Shown here piece by piece: positions 10,889 to 23,898 of a stretch of 64,000 nucleotides of DNA. Position 1 is the stretch's first letter; the number at the start of each line of letters is the position of its first letter. Below the pieces are notes generated by a model. It had not been told where the DNA came from and ran no database searches. It saw only the letters and a list, made by a program, of their open reading frames with translations. A program made the translations under genes and the position numbers. The DNA is from Hoplostethus atlanticus (lineage: Eukaryota; Chordata; Actinopteri; Trachichthyiformes; Trachichthyidae). The stretch lies in the NCBI GenBank assembly GCA_034670405.1, contig JAXDDX010000007.1, positions 2,012,501 to 2,076,500 on the forward strand. Direction: 5' to 3'.

Positions 10889-12200
10889 CCGATATCACAA
10901 TATCACTTTTCGGCAAAAAGTGTTGTACAGGCACTGTTTCAAGTAATCTCCCTGGTCGGAATCCCGACAGTGATTCTGACTGACTAAGGCATGTCATTCA
11001 TGTCATGTACATTACGCAAGCTATATGGGTTATTGGACATTCAATCTATTCTGACCAGTGTGTACCATCCCCAGACAGACTGGTGGAGCGGTTCAACAAC
11101 ACCATCTCAGAAGACAGACCAACAGCGATGCACCCCCTGCCAGGACGCATGACCCTCATACAGCACTACATCGACACAGCCCCTTGTATAGCGATACGTT
11201 CATGGCAGTACCGACTGCCCGAACACAAGTGCAAAGTAGTGCAGGCAGAATTGAAGACCATACTGGAGATTGATAGACGAATCCACCAGTGCCTGGTGTA
11301 GCCCCAACAAGTTTGTTCTCAGGTTTATTGCAAGGTAAATGATGTGTCCGTGTTTGATTCCTACCCAATGTCCTGTGTCGACGAGCTTCTAGACTGGTTA
11401 GGCACAGCTTGTTTTGTGAACAACACTGGATTTGACCATGGGTTACTGGCAGATTCCCTTGTCTCAAGAGTCTAAGGAGAAAACGGCCTTCTCCACTACA
11501 TTTTAACGCCTCATGGACATGGAGTATTGCGCCCTCATGCTAAGTATGCTGCTGCGTCATCCATAGTGACAGCTGGGAGCAGCTGATACAACAGGTGCGG
11601 GCCGTGCTCGAGTCACTGAGCACTCACAGCCAACCCAAAGAAGTGTACGGTTGGAAGGAGGGAGGTACGGTACATGGGGTACCACTTGGGTACTTCCTGG
11701 AAGTGCATTCTGGCCATCTCGGAGCTGACCAGCCCCTTAACCAGCTTGACCCGAAAGAGTGCAGCACATCTGGTCCAGTGAATAGACCAGTGTCAGCAGG
11801 TGTTTGAGAGGGTTAAGTTAGCACTCTGTAGGGAACCAGTTTTGCATACACCTGACCTCTCTCTCTTGCCTTTCTGCCTCCAGACTGACGCATCGGACAT
11901 AGGGCTGGGTGCCACTTATCCCAGCAGTTGGGGGGTGTTGACTGCTCCACAGTGCTGTACCTTGTCTCCTGTACCAAGAGCTTCCGACTGATGCACAGCA
12001 CTGAGTAGGAGTACCTCGCCATCAAATGGGCGGTTAGCACCCTATGTTATTACCTCCTGGGACGCCCATTCACCCTCTATTCGGACCATGCCCCACTCCA
12101 GAGGCTCCACCGCATGAAAGATACCAAGGCGTGGATCACTCATTGGTACATGGCCCTTCATACATTTTTCAAGCTGATCCATACGCCGGAGGCGCAGAGG
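10889..12200 (+). pseudogene. integrase end, RT and RNase H remnants of the second gypsy element
   Basis: After the repeated CCGATATC the integrase core resumes, with LVERFNNTI marking the catalytic Glu region near 11080. RT starts at about 11150 (IQHYIDTAP, then YRLPEHKCKVVQAE). The palm motif MGYWQIPLSQESKEK is near 11440. The YxDD box is not seen; the RT fingers-to-thumb part is largely missing or scrambled between 11540 and 11800. RNase H follows with LQTDASDIGLGA (about 11878) and LYSDHAPLQRLHRMKD (about 12075-12125). Confidence 0.65.
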
Positions 12201-12420
12201 GGATGGTTGAGGTGTTGGCTGGATGTGGGAGAGAATCAGGCTGGTAGGCTGGGTCTCCCTGCATCCGATACTGGCCGCACCCAATTAAGGCTAATTGGAC
12301 AACTGCAGCCTGGATCTGATTTAACCTGTGTTTGTCTTGTCTTTTCCGGTGAGCAGCACAGGGAGAGACTAAAGCCCTATTCGCATGGACTTGTATTATG
12401 TGGGGACCTCATGTAATTGA

Positions 12421-13507
12421 TACATTTTATCTTGCTCCTTCAACATATCGTTCTCTATATTAAGTTGCAACAGTTGGACTTGAATTTTGTGCTGGAAAGG
12501 CATTCAAAACCTTCCTGCAGTGATGGCACTACTACATCAAAAGGCAAGTTATGGCTAAAATTACTGAAAGTTCGATTCGCATTGGATTAGTGTTATCAGT
12601 AGATGTTTTGCGCTGGAATTTTTTTTGACAAATTACAGACATGGCAGATTCACACAGGATAGAAATTGCAGACAACCTCTGCAATTATTACAAATTACCG
12701 GACGTCCTCACAAAATACAAGTCCCGTGCAAATGGGCTTAAGCTAAAAAGCTGACAACCAGATTGATAGATTGATGTTGATTTACATGGTGGCCTGATTT
12801 ATTAAGTGTAAAATAAAACTTAACATAGTGTATCTTGGGGGAAGACAGGGCAGATGGAAGAGAAGGGTCATGGAAAAGATCATGAGTTGAAATTGGACCC
12901 ATGACATTGTAAGTACATAGTATGTATCCACGCCTATTAAAACACTAGGTCACCAAAGAATTATGTCCCTATGAATGATTTACACGCGTTTGGTTTTCAG
13001 TGCAGGACAATCACATATAAATGCTCCAACCTTTAATGTACCACAAACAGGTAAGTGATGGCGCCACAATCACTTTTTGTAGTGTGATGTTCTGCTGCCC
13101 TCTGTGAATGTTTAATAGCATATTTGAAACTGGTGTTATCATTGCACTCAACACAATTATAACATAAAGCTCTACATATGCTACATAAAACATTTGTGGG
13201 TGTGGAATCAACGACTGCATTCTGCATCAAAATAAAAGTAGGCCTACCCATTGACTCAGAATTGGCTTTGCCCAAATTTGCATTGCATGTGATGTGCTCT
13301 TTCATCAGTAAGAGATATTTGCAATACTTGTTTCACATCTGAGTTTTTCTTTTGTGAAGAAATATACTAGCCCTACGTTTTTTAAATGTCAGTATGCCTT
13401 TAAGCTTCTTCCTCAAACGCTTTAGTTTGGAGCCCTTTTGTGCGCTGTAATTTGGCTGTCAAAGTGCGTAATATTCATGTTCACAAACACTGACTGGACG
13501 ACTAAGC
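12421..13507. other. intergenic sequence, nothing recognised
   Basis: AT-rich sequence with only short unrelated open frames. No repeat ends, splice-flanked open frame or RNA gene could be supported. Confidence 0.4.
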
Positions 13508-13513
13508 CATAAC

Positions 13514-14142
13514 CAGTCCCTCCAGGATGTTGCGATCTTGCGATCGCCAATTCAACAAATTTCTGCAATACTTGCAAGGGCTTGCAATTTTGCCTAAACC
13601 CTGCAATATTCCCGCATAAAACAGTCAAATTGGCATAAAGCTTCCACATTAACATCCTACATGTTCGGGAGGTTGTGTTTTTTTAATTTAAATATGCAAT
13701 TTGCACCATTTGCTTTCTTGTTATCCTGAGCTTTTGATATGGTTACACATTAGGACAATGCCAGAGTGGACAATCGGTGTAGCCTAATAATTTTATAAAT
13801 TGTTTAAGTTGATTTGCTGCTAACAGGCCGGCTGCCAGTGACTAATTCCATGTGCGTTCTGCGGTCCGTTCCTCTCTCTCTCCTTTTCTGTGTCAAACTG
13901 ACAGACCTGACACTCCTGATAGGGAGATTAGAGTGGGACGAGATTGGTCAACTGATGATGTCATGACAAATTGTAGATATGCTGCATTGCAGCCTAAAAG
14001 GGAAAAAGCAGACAAAAAATAATGTAAAGAAAACAAGGATTAAAAAGGAATGAAAGAACAAGAAGGGCACTAGACAGATTTTTGATAAAAGCCACTACAA
14101 ATTCAATCATTTTGGATCAGAAACAAAATCCTGGTGGGACTG
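13514..14142. mobile_element. short TIR element with 6-bp target duplication (hAT-like MITE)
   Basis: The left end CAGTCCCTCCAGGATGTTG and the right end, read on the other strand as CAGTCCCACCAGGATTTTG, match at 17 of 19 positions. A perfect direct repeat CATAAC flanks the 629-bp unit (13508-13513 and 14143-14148). There is no coding capacity. CAG...CTG ends resemble hAT elements, but the duplication is 6 rather than 8 bp. Confidence 0.75.
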
Positions 14143-14370
14143 CATAACATGCATGTAGTTTTCCGCATTGGCTTTTGGGTTAATTTATCTTACAGCCCTA
14201 AATGTACCTGTCTTCAAACTATGGTGCCATTAGGTTTTACTAATGAGTTTTCCCTTAAACCATTCTTTTAAACTATGTTGTCAAAGTGAACTTCTATCTA
14301 GGGTTGATACAAATTTATTTTCTGCTGTTATGGCACACCAATAATACTTGTATGCCTTGTTTAATACTTT

Positions 14371-14371
<1 letters not shown>

Positions 14372-14406
<35 letters not shown>
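14372..14406. repeat. (AAT)n microsatellite
   Basis: About twelve uninterrupted ATA/TAA units in AT-rich intergenic DNA. Confidence 0.95.
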
Positions 14407-14408
<2 letters not shown>

Positions 14409-16320
14409 TGTTTTGGTGATGCTACTTGCCTGACTAAGAGCCTGTGCGGGCTTGTAATGTTGTGTTGTATTAAAACACTGTAAGAAGTGTGTCATTCTTT
14501 CTTTGGTGTATTAGCATTGTTAGCATTTCTCTTTGTAAAGACCGGTACAGCTAGCTGCAAGCTTGCAGTGAAGAAAAACAGCAAACTAGAATAAAAAACA
14601 TCTATGTAGTCAATTGGCTAGCAAAGGTTTCACGTCGAATTAATGAGGTGCCCTCAGCAGGGAGAACCTAGGTGTGAGTTAAACAATACAAAGAATTAAA
14701 ACGGTGCCAGAAATGTATATCAGCAACTATGCCCATGTGTGAGTAAGGAGTTGGGATGCTTTTCATTGGTATTGTGTACAACCTTGAACTGTGCCTGAGG
14801 ACTGACTCATCCTTGTTGTTTCTGAGGCAAAGATATTACAAATTCCAACGTTTAGAGTTCACCACTTTTCACAAAAGGTAGCATCAGGCTGTAGGCTATT
14901 CTGCCGCGTACTTAGTCTGCATTACACTTACAGCAGACTAATCAGCTTTAGGTCTGACAACAGAGAACCTGAATGAGAATGGCAATGGTTATATGGAGAA
15001 CTGAAGAGCTGTCAACCGCACAGAATTATAATTATATTATTTTGAGATCATTTTGGTTCTGTAACTTGATGTATTCCCATGTTGAAATAGAATGCTTGGG
15101 TGGGACATAACACAGGGAGAGATCATTCAAAAGTGTAAACTGATATCCCTTAGGGAGAGAAAGGCAGTTTTATTTGATTGAGGGCGGGGGGGGGGGTGAT
15201 ACCACTATAGTTCCACTGTTTTCCAGGAAGTAAATTTAATGGGATTTTGATACAAGAAAATTTAAAATATATATATATATATATTTATTTATTTTTTTGG
15301 GCATGTATTGTTAAATAGCTCTTTACTGACATGGAAAATTAGCTAACAAGGTGAAGTCATCTTTCATTTCATTGTGACTAAGTAATCTATGACCTTTAGC
15401 AACCTCTACTGGCGACCAGCAGGAATTGCAGCAGCGTTGATAAAACCTACACACGTCTTGGCTAGAATAAGGAGTGCAGATTGGACAGCCTACCAGTGTG
15501 TGCTGGCCCAATTCAAGCACCAAACCTGAAGGGTTTTTCAATGCTTTTTTTAAAGCTGAAATGAAAAACTATTTTCTAGGCATTTTGCTTGTTGATTTAA
15601 AAAAAATATCATTCGTGCTGATGTATATTTTAGCACTTTCCCCCAGGGGCAGGGTTGTACTAGTCTCCACAATTTTATATTTAGAAAATCCAGAATATGT
15701 GTTGCACTTTTCAAATTCAACGATTGTACAATTGTATTTTCTCCAACACTCCATGGGCATTACTAAACAAAGCTGAATGAAAATAAATCATAACACTCAT
15801 TGAAAGACAAACAATACACTCAATGCACACACACAGGTTTTATTGGGGGGGCTGTGCTATATCTGTCCAAACGACCCTAACCGCCCTGCCTACATTCAGT
15901 GAGGTTGTTAGCTAGCAGGGTCAACGTCACAAGTAATTTTGTTTGTAGTAGCAAGGGTTTGCTCATCTCTCGCTCTGCTGTGCTGCATGCAGAACCTTGT
16001 GAGATTGTGCTGTCTGTGCTGCAGAAACACAGCCTTGGATTTTGTGGACTCTACCATCCTGACAGTACTTCATGGGGAAAGGGCATTTTGTGTTTTCCTT
16101 GGGGAGACAAAATAGAGCACCAATGCATGCCCTCTGAAATCCAACATGTACTGTTGATAATAAAGGTAGTGACCTTGATTCTTCCATTTCTTCATTTTGA
16201 AATTGTCATTTTGAAAGTCGTCAAAGTTGTTTTAAGACATTCTTGAGTGACAACAGTTGAAGCTTGAATGTGAAGCAAGTCTACATGTGGACACAAGAGT
16301 AGTGCCTTATTGATTTGTTT
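14407..16320. other. intergenic sequence, nothing recognised
   Basis: Short open frames on both strands lack splice context and family motifs. An AT dinucleotide run lies at about 15267-15285 and a G-homopolymer at about 15186-15196. Confidence 0.4.
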
Positions 16321-16329
16321 CCCAGTCAC

Positions 16330-16640
16330 TGAAACCTTACCAAGTTACAGCTTGAGTGATGTAGTGAAGTTTGTTATCCATCTTCAAACACTTACTCCGC
16401 ATGGTTCAAGAAATCCAAAATCTGAAATCCAAATCTGCCCTTATGGCAGCACTGGGCTTTGAGGTTAATAGCAAGATCCACCGCTGCAAGTAGGCATCTC
16501 TTTAACAAGGCACTTAGCTCATCTGCTCCAGGGGCGCTATGGCACTCCGACCACTCCAGATATTCAATGTGTAGACTGCAGTGTGCTTATGTATTATGAA
16601 TATGAAAATTATTAATAATCCAACCATGTGATCAATAAAG

Positions 16641-16678
<38 letters not shown>
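16330..16678 (+). mobile_element. SINE/LINE-tail-like element ending in (TATC)n
   Basis: The stretch about 16420-16560 reads like the body of common fish SINEs (GGCACTTAGCTCATCTGC, GGGGCGCTATGGCACTCC). It ends in ATCAATAAAGTATCTATC followed by about nine TATC units (16641-16678). Fish LINE/SINE 3' ends frequently terminate in such AATAAAG-TATC tails. Limits and family are approximate. Confidence 0.45.
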
Positions 16679-17900
16679 ATAACTGTACTCCTTGTTTAAG
16701 TTTGCTGCATCATAGAGCCTGTGATCCGTTGGAATGTTCTTTAAACATAGCAGATTAAAGCTCTGGCTTGTCAGTTGTTAAAACCCATTAATACCATTCA
16801 TTTTTTACTTTCATGTCAGTATGGAAAGTGGACACTTATTTATTTGCGCAAGTACGTAAAATAAATAATGTAGCATAGTTTCTTAATTTGAGAGCCTTGT
16901 AAGCATAGTAGACCTTGGCGTGTGTGAGAGAGAAAGAGAGAGAAGAAAAGATAGCTATCACCTCCCTCTACTGAAACATGGCTCTGTGATTCCTTGTCCT
17001 AACGATTACTGCTGATGTAGTTTGGTTTCTCTCAGTATCATTCTTATGAACACACGGATTGTGAAGTTTCAAAATCCAACCTTCAAGGAGACTTTAAAGC
17101 CAAGACACTGACTGCAGTGGATGCAAAGGTTTATCCTGTTCCAGTACAAGAAAGGGCATTTTAATGTTTCAGTTCAGGATATTACTATAACTCGCCCTCT
17201 ACTGGTCATTTGGGGAACTGCAGATTTTCTACAGACAAGTGAATCAACAAAATGGCTGCCCTTATATAATGTGAGATGTTCTAAGAGATTAGTTACAAAC
17301 TCCAAAAAAATGTGTGTTATTGATTATTAATATAAGAATATGGGTATGCCACAATAATTGGCAGCTATGAATAAATTACATGTTTACATGTATTGATCTC
17401 ATCCATACAATCATAGTGAATCATAGTGAACAAATCTTCTCGTTGTAACCCTGACTAAAAAATAAGCTTTTCAGTTTACAACACAAGGCTAGTATTCTCC
17501 CTTTAATCTTGGGTTGTGTAATTTTCTTGTCTAATGAGTGCTCCCTTTAGGCACAATCATAAAACAATGTGGGGAAATCTCTCAAATGTCACACAAGTAT
17601 GTATTTTTTTTAAAGCCTGTTTTCCTGCATTGCTCAGATGCATACATTACACCAAGATTCTGTCTGTGTTTTCGCACCAGTTTCAGGACTGTGTTTCAGA
17701 CTGTTCTTCATGACTCCTCCCACCGAATAATCCCCTCCCCCAGCCCTCGTTTCTCCGAGACAAATCACACCCATGCCTTTCAATGCTAATGCTCTTCAGC
17801 TCCCAGTTGTCCCTTGCTCCGCCGGCACGTCTGTGAGGGTGTTTCAACCGCTCTGCTACCCTCCCTGTGACTCGTGCTGGACCCATCAAATACACCCATA
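16679..17900. other. intergenic sequence upstream of the gene promoter
   Basis: No coding or repeat signal that I can support; GC content and CpG frequency begin to rise after about 17700. Confidence 0.4.
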
Positions 17901-17919
17901 CAAACCGATCTATCACGTC

Positions 17920-18142
17920 CTGTAACTGATAATACGTACCTTGTCGGCTTTAAACCTAGTCGGTTTAGTGGCTGCAGCACCCCCACCGGTCGAGAGACTA
18001 AAAGTAAACCAAAGAGAGCTAGGTTTCACTGTTATTCTTGACGGTTGGTCTACACCGCTCGGCGTCTCTCTCTCTCTCTCTCTCGCCTTTACCGACCCCC
18101 CTCCCCCTCTAACCGCCGCCGACTGACGTCTGGAAGGTTTTT
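17920..18142 (+). promoter_or_regulatory. CpG-rich probable promoter of atf7ip
   Basis: CpG density rises sharply here compared with the AT-rich surroundings. The region contains CCGGTCG, a CT-repeat (about 18067-18085), CCGCCGCCGA and a near-CRE TGACGTCT (about 18124-18131). It lies just ahead of the only GTGAGT donor in a GC-rich context upstream of the gene. No TATA box is evident, as expected for a broadly expressed chromatin gene. The start site itself cannot be read from sequence. Confidence 0.55.
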
Positions 18143-18406
18143 TTGGAGCACCAAAAGAGGAGGAGTCTACTACTGAGTGAGAGAACAGTCCGAACAGTCT
18201 GTGAATGCACGCTGATGCTGGTTTTGTTTTTGCGCAGCTCACTAGTCTTACCGGTAAATGTGCCGACTAGGCTATCAGTGCCCGAACGTAACGTTAGTAA
18301 CTTTCGTAGACGAGGTCCGGAAGAGTGCGAGAGCGGGAAGAGGAGTTGGTTTGCTGCAGCCAGTGACAGAAAATCGCGGGAACGTCGCGTGTTTAGGCAA
18401 GAGTCG
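18143..18406 (+). other. atf7ip: atf7ip 5'-UTR exon 1 (probable)
   Basis: The GC-rich stretch ends in GAGTCG followed by GTGAGTATTC, a consensus splice donor. It has no long open frame continuing to the coding exons, so it is read as noncoding. The 5' boundary is arbitrary. Linking it to the coding exons 22 kb away is inference from strand, promoter character and absence of another promoter in between. Confidence 0.5.
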
Positions 18407-21400
18407 GTGAGTATTCTAGTTGCACAGCTAGCATGTTAGCCAAATAGCTGTAATTTGATATTTAACTTAAGGCAAGTAGATAAACTGCCACTTGAATCTA
18501 GTTTATATGAATATGTATATGGAACTGATCATGAATTACAGAAAAGATTTGTCTTTTCTTTGATGGTTTGGCAGGGGACTTGGGAAGTAGCTAGCAGTCA
18601 CGTAGTTGCTAGCATAAAAAAATAATATGTAACTGTTTTTTTTAAGTGGAATAACTGTACAAACAGTTTGACCCTTGATGGTAAAAGCCTAAATTAACAG
18701 TTTTGCTAAAAGGAGCACACCACAGCTAATATTTTACTTGAATTCCCTATTTTCTGATGGTACGCTGCGAGTTCCGCTATCGACTAAATTGCTTTTTTAA
18801 GAACATACCTGGATTACCTGATGTTAAATTTCATTATGTACTCTACAAGGAAGCTGTTGCAAACTTCTTTAATGATCCAAGCCTTTTTTTTTTTTAATTA
18901 AAATGCAAATAAAATAGTAAGACACTTTATGCACATAGCTTCTTCAAGCTTGACACAAGATCTCATTTTGATAAGGTGGTGCATTGTTGGTATCAAGCTT
19001 GCTGAGGAACTTGTGCAGGCACGCACATATACCACGTGAACTAAAATGTAAAAGTGACACAATGCTCTGTTGAATCAATTGTTGTCCTCACTCTGACACA
19101 ATCAATCACCTTACATAATTTCCATGTCATTTAGTCACAGTGAATATTGAAGAACTGAATTGATGACATTTAGACATTTGCATCTTTGATGTATTTAAAG
19201 CTCACTAAGGCTGAACAATCCAATCCTACCCTGTCAATGAAACAGCTATGATGTGTTGGTGCTAAAACAAGTAGCACCTCAAGTATACTGCAGGGGTGAC
19301 TGTCTGGTGGAGTGGCAAAAGAGAGGACTGGTTTTGACGTTTGGGTTTGTGTACCCTGAGATATGGGGAAGAATAAATTAACTTTGTCACTTTGATTATC
19401 ACCCTCTTTAAAGTTTAGTCTTTAATTTGGACATGTCCATTCACTTTTAATTAGTTGTTTAATTTGAATGCTAATTACTACAAAGTAGCCATAAATTGAA
19501 AGGTACATTTCATGCACCTTGGTTTTAAACTGTACAATATGTGAAGGTCAACTCACTTGAAGTGGAAGAAATAGCAGTGTTCAACACATTGTACTGTTAT
19601 CCCCCCTCTTGGCCTACAGTGGTACAGTCCAGTAATTTTCCATGCACCACCACAGACCTAGGAGGTGGGTGTGGCTTAATGTCAATGGTAATATTCAAGT
19701 TGAGCAGTTTATTTTCTGTTCGTCCATTCTGGTTGCTTTCTAGACCTGGGGAATTCCTACACCTTTTTTTAAAATTTAGGTTATATACAGTTTAGTAACC
19801 TATTGAGTGTCTGCTGTGTAAAGCAGTCACACTTGGATTGGGATTTCTGGCAATCTGCAGAGTTGCACTATGTTCATGACATTTAATTAATTTAGATTCT
19901 ATTTGGTCAACACCAAATAGAATCGTAGAAGTAAACCTGTGTCCACTTTGACCTCATAGATTGGGGAAATGGTACAGCCCTGTTTCTAGTTTCCCCTCCC
20001 CCACCTCATCCAGTGGCTGTGCTCACATGGTGCAGTTGCAATTCGATACATGTGCTTTTTCTTATGCTGAAGAAGAAGCAGTCTAAAAAGGCCCCACCCA
20101 CTCTTTTTAAACGCTTTTCTGCCAATAGGGAGTTGTTAGGTGTCAAATATTTATTACTTGGGTCGATTTTCTATGTCACATGCATTCAGATTGATGAAAA
20201 CTTCTCATTGACCATGCAACTGCAAAAACAATTTGCAGAGCTAGCTTACTTCACATGGGTACTGATTGTGGAATTAAGCAAGAACGATGTTCTAATCTGC
20301 TGTAGTTTAAAAGTAGGACCTCCAAATGTCCTACATACGGAGACAGAGGAGTTTGTATGCTTGGCAACAATACCTTCTTCACTGCTGACAGATTCAGGTT
20401 TGTTGCCCAATATTTAAATCAGTGATTGGCAACTAGTGGCCCATGACCCTCCTCAGGTCCCTGCACACCTTAAATATGCCACCAGCATAAATTGTTTGCA
20501 TGTGTGTGATCAGTAATACATGCCGATGCTTAAGCTTAAAGTACCGGACCCATATGAATCTTCAATGTATGTATTAAGCATCATTGGAAAGGTACATTTC
20601 ATACCTTTATGCACTGAGTCACATGAGCCAGATTAACACTTCTCTCTCTCAGATCTGACCCAGGTTAGCTAAATCGCTTTTGGTCACAAAGTTATAAGAG
20701 GGCTATGTAGTCACGTACGGGAATCTATGAAGATTATGTCACTTTACATACTGTTTCCAACACATACGTGTCAAACATTATGTGTTAATCAACCCCTGAA
20801 GAGTTTCTGTACTGCTGTGTTGTGAATGCATAAGGCGTGTGCAAGTATCATTTTGAAAAATATAATTCAATAAAATGCCGCCACGTCTCTGAAAATTCTG
20901 TTCAATAATGTGGCAGCAGTACATATCTTCTATGCCATAAATGGTAGTCTGATGCACACACTAATTTAGAATGTTATTTTAGATTTTTGTGTTCTGGTAC
21001 CAAAAATAAGCGTGTAACATGAATTGAAGCATGCACATATGTTACCTGGGGAAATTCCTGTCTTATTATATCATGTATACGTTTCCAAGATGAGTAGGCC
21101 TATGTGAGTGGCATGTACTTGTATACCCCCTCTGGCTTCCTCATGGTGGCTGCATATTTTAGGTTGAGTATGATCTATGTAGCCTACTGCTTTCCAATAT
21201 GTGGAGGTAGGCATTACTTATCATCCATTTTATAAGACCACCTTCTTCTCATATGCAGGCAAGTGTAGTTTTATTGCATAGTATTTAAATATAGCCCGAT
21301 CTTAGCATCATGCAGGCAAAATCTTTCGGATTTCTGATGCCAGGATTCCTCCAATATTATAAATGTTAATTGTAGTAGATAATGTGATGAAATAGGTCTA

Positions 21401-23129
21401 ACAAATACCACTCCCTCCGTTCTAAATATTAAGAACTCAAATAAACCTCACATCGTCAAGTGGACATTGACGTGGGAGTATGTCAAAGTCCCCTCTGGTT
21501 GACCATGTGGGACTGGTTGATAGCTTAAAAAGTAGAATAGTCCCAAAAAATTACAGCCTGATTCTAAAGATAAAATATTTCAATGTTTGCATAAATAAGG
21601 AATCCATTCACAGTAATACATGTAATACATACCGTTCACTCCTTCATAGTTTATAAGAGACACTTTGAGGGAGATTTATAGCATATTCATCAGTAAATAC
21701 CCAAATGTGCAAGACTATTTCTGGCCCACTGCTCCAGAGTAAGAAGCCAGTCATAACTGATATCTGAAACTTAGGAAAACTGAGCAACATTCCCAAAAAT
21801 TCTCTTTTTTTGGGTTTGATTCTTTTTCAACCAATTGCAATCGACCCACAAGAACCAGTTTCAGCCAGATGAAAGCAGTTCCTTTCCTTCTGGCTGAAAA
21901 TGAGAGGGCAAAGAAATATGATCTTGTTTCAGTCTCGAAGTAGCCTGTTTGTTAGTCAGCATTATTATCAGGACATATTGATCATGAGAAACCGTAGTCT
22001 GTTATGAACAACTATTTTGCATTTCACACATTAGTCATACTAATAAAAAACTTATTTGCCTATTTTTGTTTGTGTCTAGTTAAAAAGGGCCCTATTTTAC
22101 ATTTTATTTTATTTTTCTACATCTATGCTTACACCATGCATCAATACATACAGCATATTTACCATTCAATCATGTCATCTGTTATTATGCTGTTTAAAAG
22201 AAAAAAAATGAAAACATTGATATTGTAAGACATTTTTTGTCCTTTCAATCTTATTTTTCCTATTTAAACAAATCACCAAATGATGTTACTTGCTCGTAAG
22301 CCACATTGGAACCAAGCTAAATCGTAGTCAAGACAGATCCGTGGTATAGTAATGTTAAAGACTTTAAAGAGACTGTTTTGTTCAAAGCAAGCGTCATACA
22401 TATATGTTTACGCTACGTTGACATGTAGCACATACCCCGCGCACACATACAGCCTTACTACCCTTACATACTCACGACTCATGACAACTCTCTCAGGCCT
22501 GTAATTATTTTCTATTGTAAAATCTTTCAAATCTCACGTGGAACTTGGAATGTATTATGTATAATAAAAGCACAGTTGTCAATGTATTACAAATCAATAA
22601 GTTATATTTTATCAATGCTACAATTAGTTACAGTTTAAAGTATAGCATATGTATTGCTGCATTTAAATCTGATGAAAATATTGGTTTGATTTAAAAAGAA
22701 TAAAACATTATTTAATTAGAAAAGAAACTTGCTCCCAAAACATTGCTGTCCACATACAATGATAATTTTTATTTACTGTTCCTGTCATGATTTAAGAATA
22801 GATAGGCAACAAAGGCCGCAGCACTTTGTTCCCTCAGAATACAAATATTTTCAACACAAAGAGCTTTTTATCTGAGTGCCATCTTGACATTGAGAGAGCT
22901 TGTTTTGGGGAAAACCAGGAAGTAGTTCATCCACTCCCATATGACATGTCAACTTGAGAACATCGTGAGGCAGTGGTAATACAAAGTGACGATGGTCCAC
23001 TGGTGCAATAAAGTCACAGTAGTGTCAAATACAGCCAGATTGAGATATGGAAAAAGACCCATAAATGACAGATATGCAAAATACAACTAGGTTGATGGCT
23101 TGAATAGCTTCAGTGAATAGTATCAGTGT

Positions 23130-23898
23130 CTGTGTGCATTAGCATGGTGGCACACGTGCGTGCCACATTGTGTGCGTGCCTGTGTATGTATGTGCATGTG
23201 GTAGTATGCTTAGGTGTGTGGGGTGGTGTGGGGTCTTAGGGAAACTTTTGCAATGATGGGAGGTGTGGGCACTGATGCACTGGAACCACCGTCCAGGGGG
23301 TAGTATATCAAACTGGTAGTGGGCACGGTTGTCAGCATTGTCTTTGGCCTTTTTCTTGCTCTGGGAGGGCAGCTTCCTGTGGACAACTCTCTGTTGTTCA
23401 AATGACACACTGCAGTCTTGCCGTTGAGTGGAAGGAGACAGAGCAATACCAGGGTGTAATGGATGCTGTGAGGATACTTTCAGTGTAGGATCTGTGGAAT
23501 TGGACCAGGAGTGGTTGTGACACGTTGAGCTGCCAAGGTTTACACAGGAAGAACAGACTTGTTTTCTAGATTAGAATAGAGACGTTCTCATCCAATTTGA
23601 TTTCCGCTGTGTTCACAGTAGCATGATTTATTACTGGGGGAAGATGGGCCTATGGGTTCTTGTGGAAGTCAGTCCTCATCTCCACCATCTTGAGAGTGTA
23701 AAGCTCAAGGATCGAGTTGACACACCAAAAGGCAAGTCTGGCCACTGCTTTGTTTTAGATGGGCCTGTCATTCTTTTCGATTAGGTCAACTTAAATGGTG
23801 CTGTCCGCAAACTTGCAGCTTGACTAAAGGCTCCCTGGAGTTGCAGTCATTTGTGTACAGGGAGCAGAAGGGAGAGCGCACATCCCTGTGGGACCCCT
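23130..23898 (-). mobile_element. L2-type LINE, 3' part (antisense)
   Basis: Read on the minus strand, 23898 to 23640 gives LFSLYTN-like and KFADS-like RT segments that parallel the better preserved LINE at 52258-54060. Towards 23400 comes the C-terminal RVIR/SAEKV-like segment. Frames are broken throughout. At about 23898 the match stops and LINE sequence continues in the opposite orientation. Confidence 0.6.

Larger units (their letters stand above)
7744..12420 (+). mobile_element. second, heavily decayed Gmr1-like gypsy element
   Basis: Fragments recur in element order on the + strand: gag with a DDPEAFLAMFERSAGV motif (7880-7920) and LAEDHL (about 8180), zinc knuckle CWQCG (about 8358), protease LVDSGCTQTMIH (about 8500), pre-integrase AFDQ...HPHFAIVRDRLYRVSRD (about 9220-9345), integrase core MDLIRPLDRS and VLVLVDYATRY (9407-9480, resuming after 10896), LVERFNNTI (about 11080), RT start (about 11150), RT palm MGYWQIPLSQESKEKTAFST (about 11440), and RNase H FCLQTDASDIGLGA plus YSDHAPL (11870-12110). 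Integrase again precedes RT. Frameshifts and stops are everywhere. A hAT element and another insert interrupt it. Confidence 0.8.

Noticed and set aside
20013-20417. 134-codon + strand frame in the first intron
   Set aside because: Long, but without homology, start context or splice sites; a frame of this length is expected by chance in a 64-kb window.
20422-20450. CAGTGATTGGCAACTAGTGGC looks like the start of a hAT MITE
   Set aside because: No corresponding inverted end or 8-bp duplication could be found downstream.
21409-21432. CTCCCTCCGTTCTAAATATT resembles the end of plant Stowaway MITEs
   Set aside because: No matching inverted end or TA-flanked partner was found nearby, and such elements are not expected in fish; chance similarity is the simplest reading.
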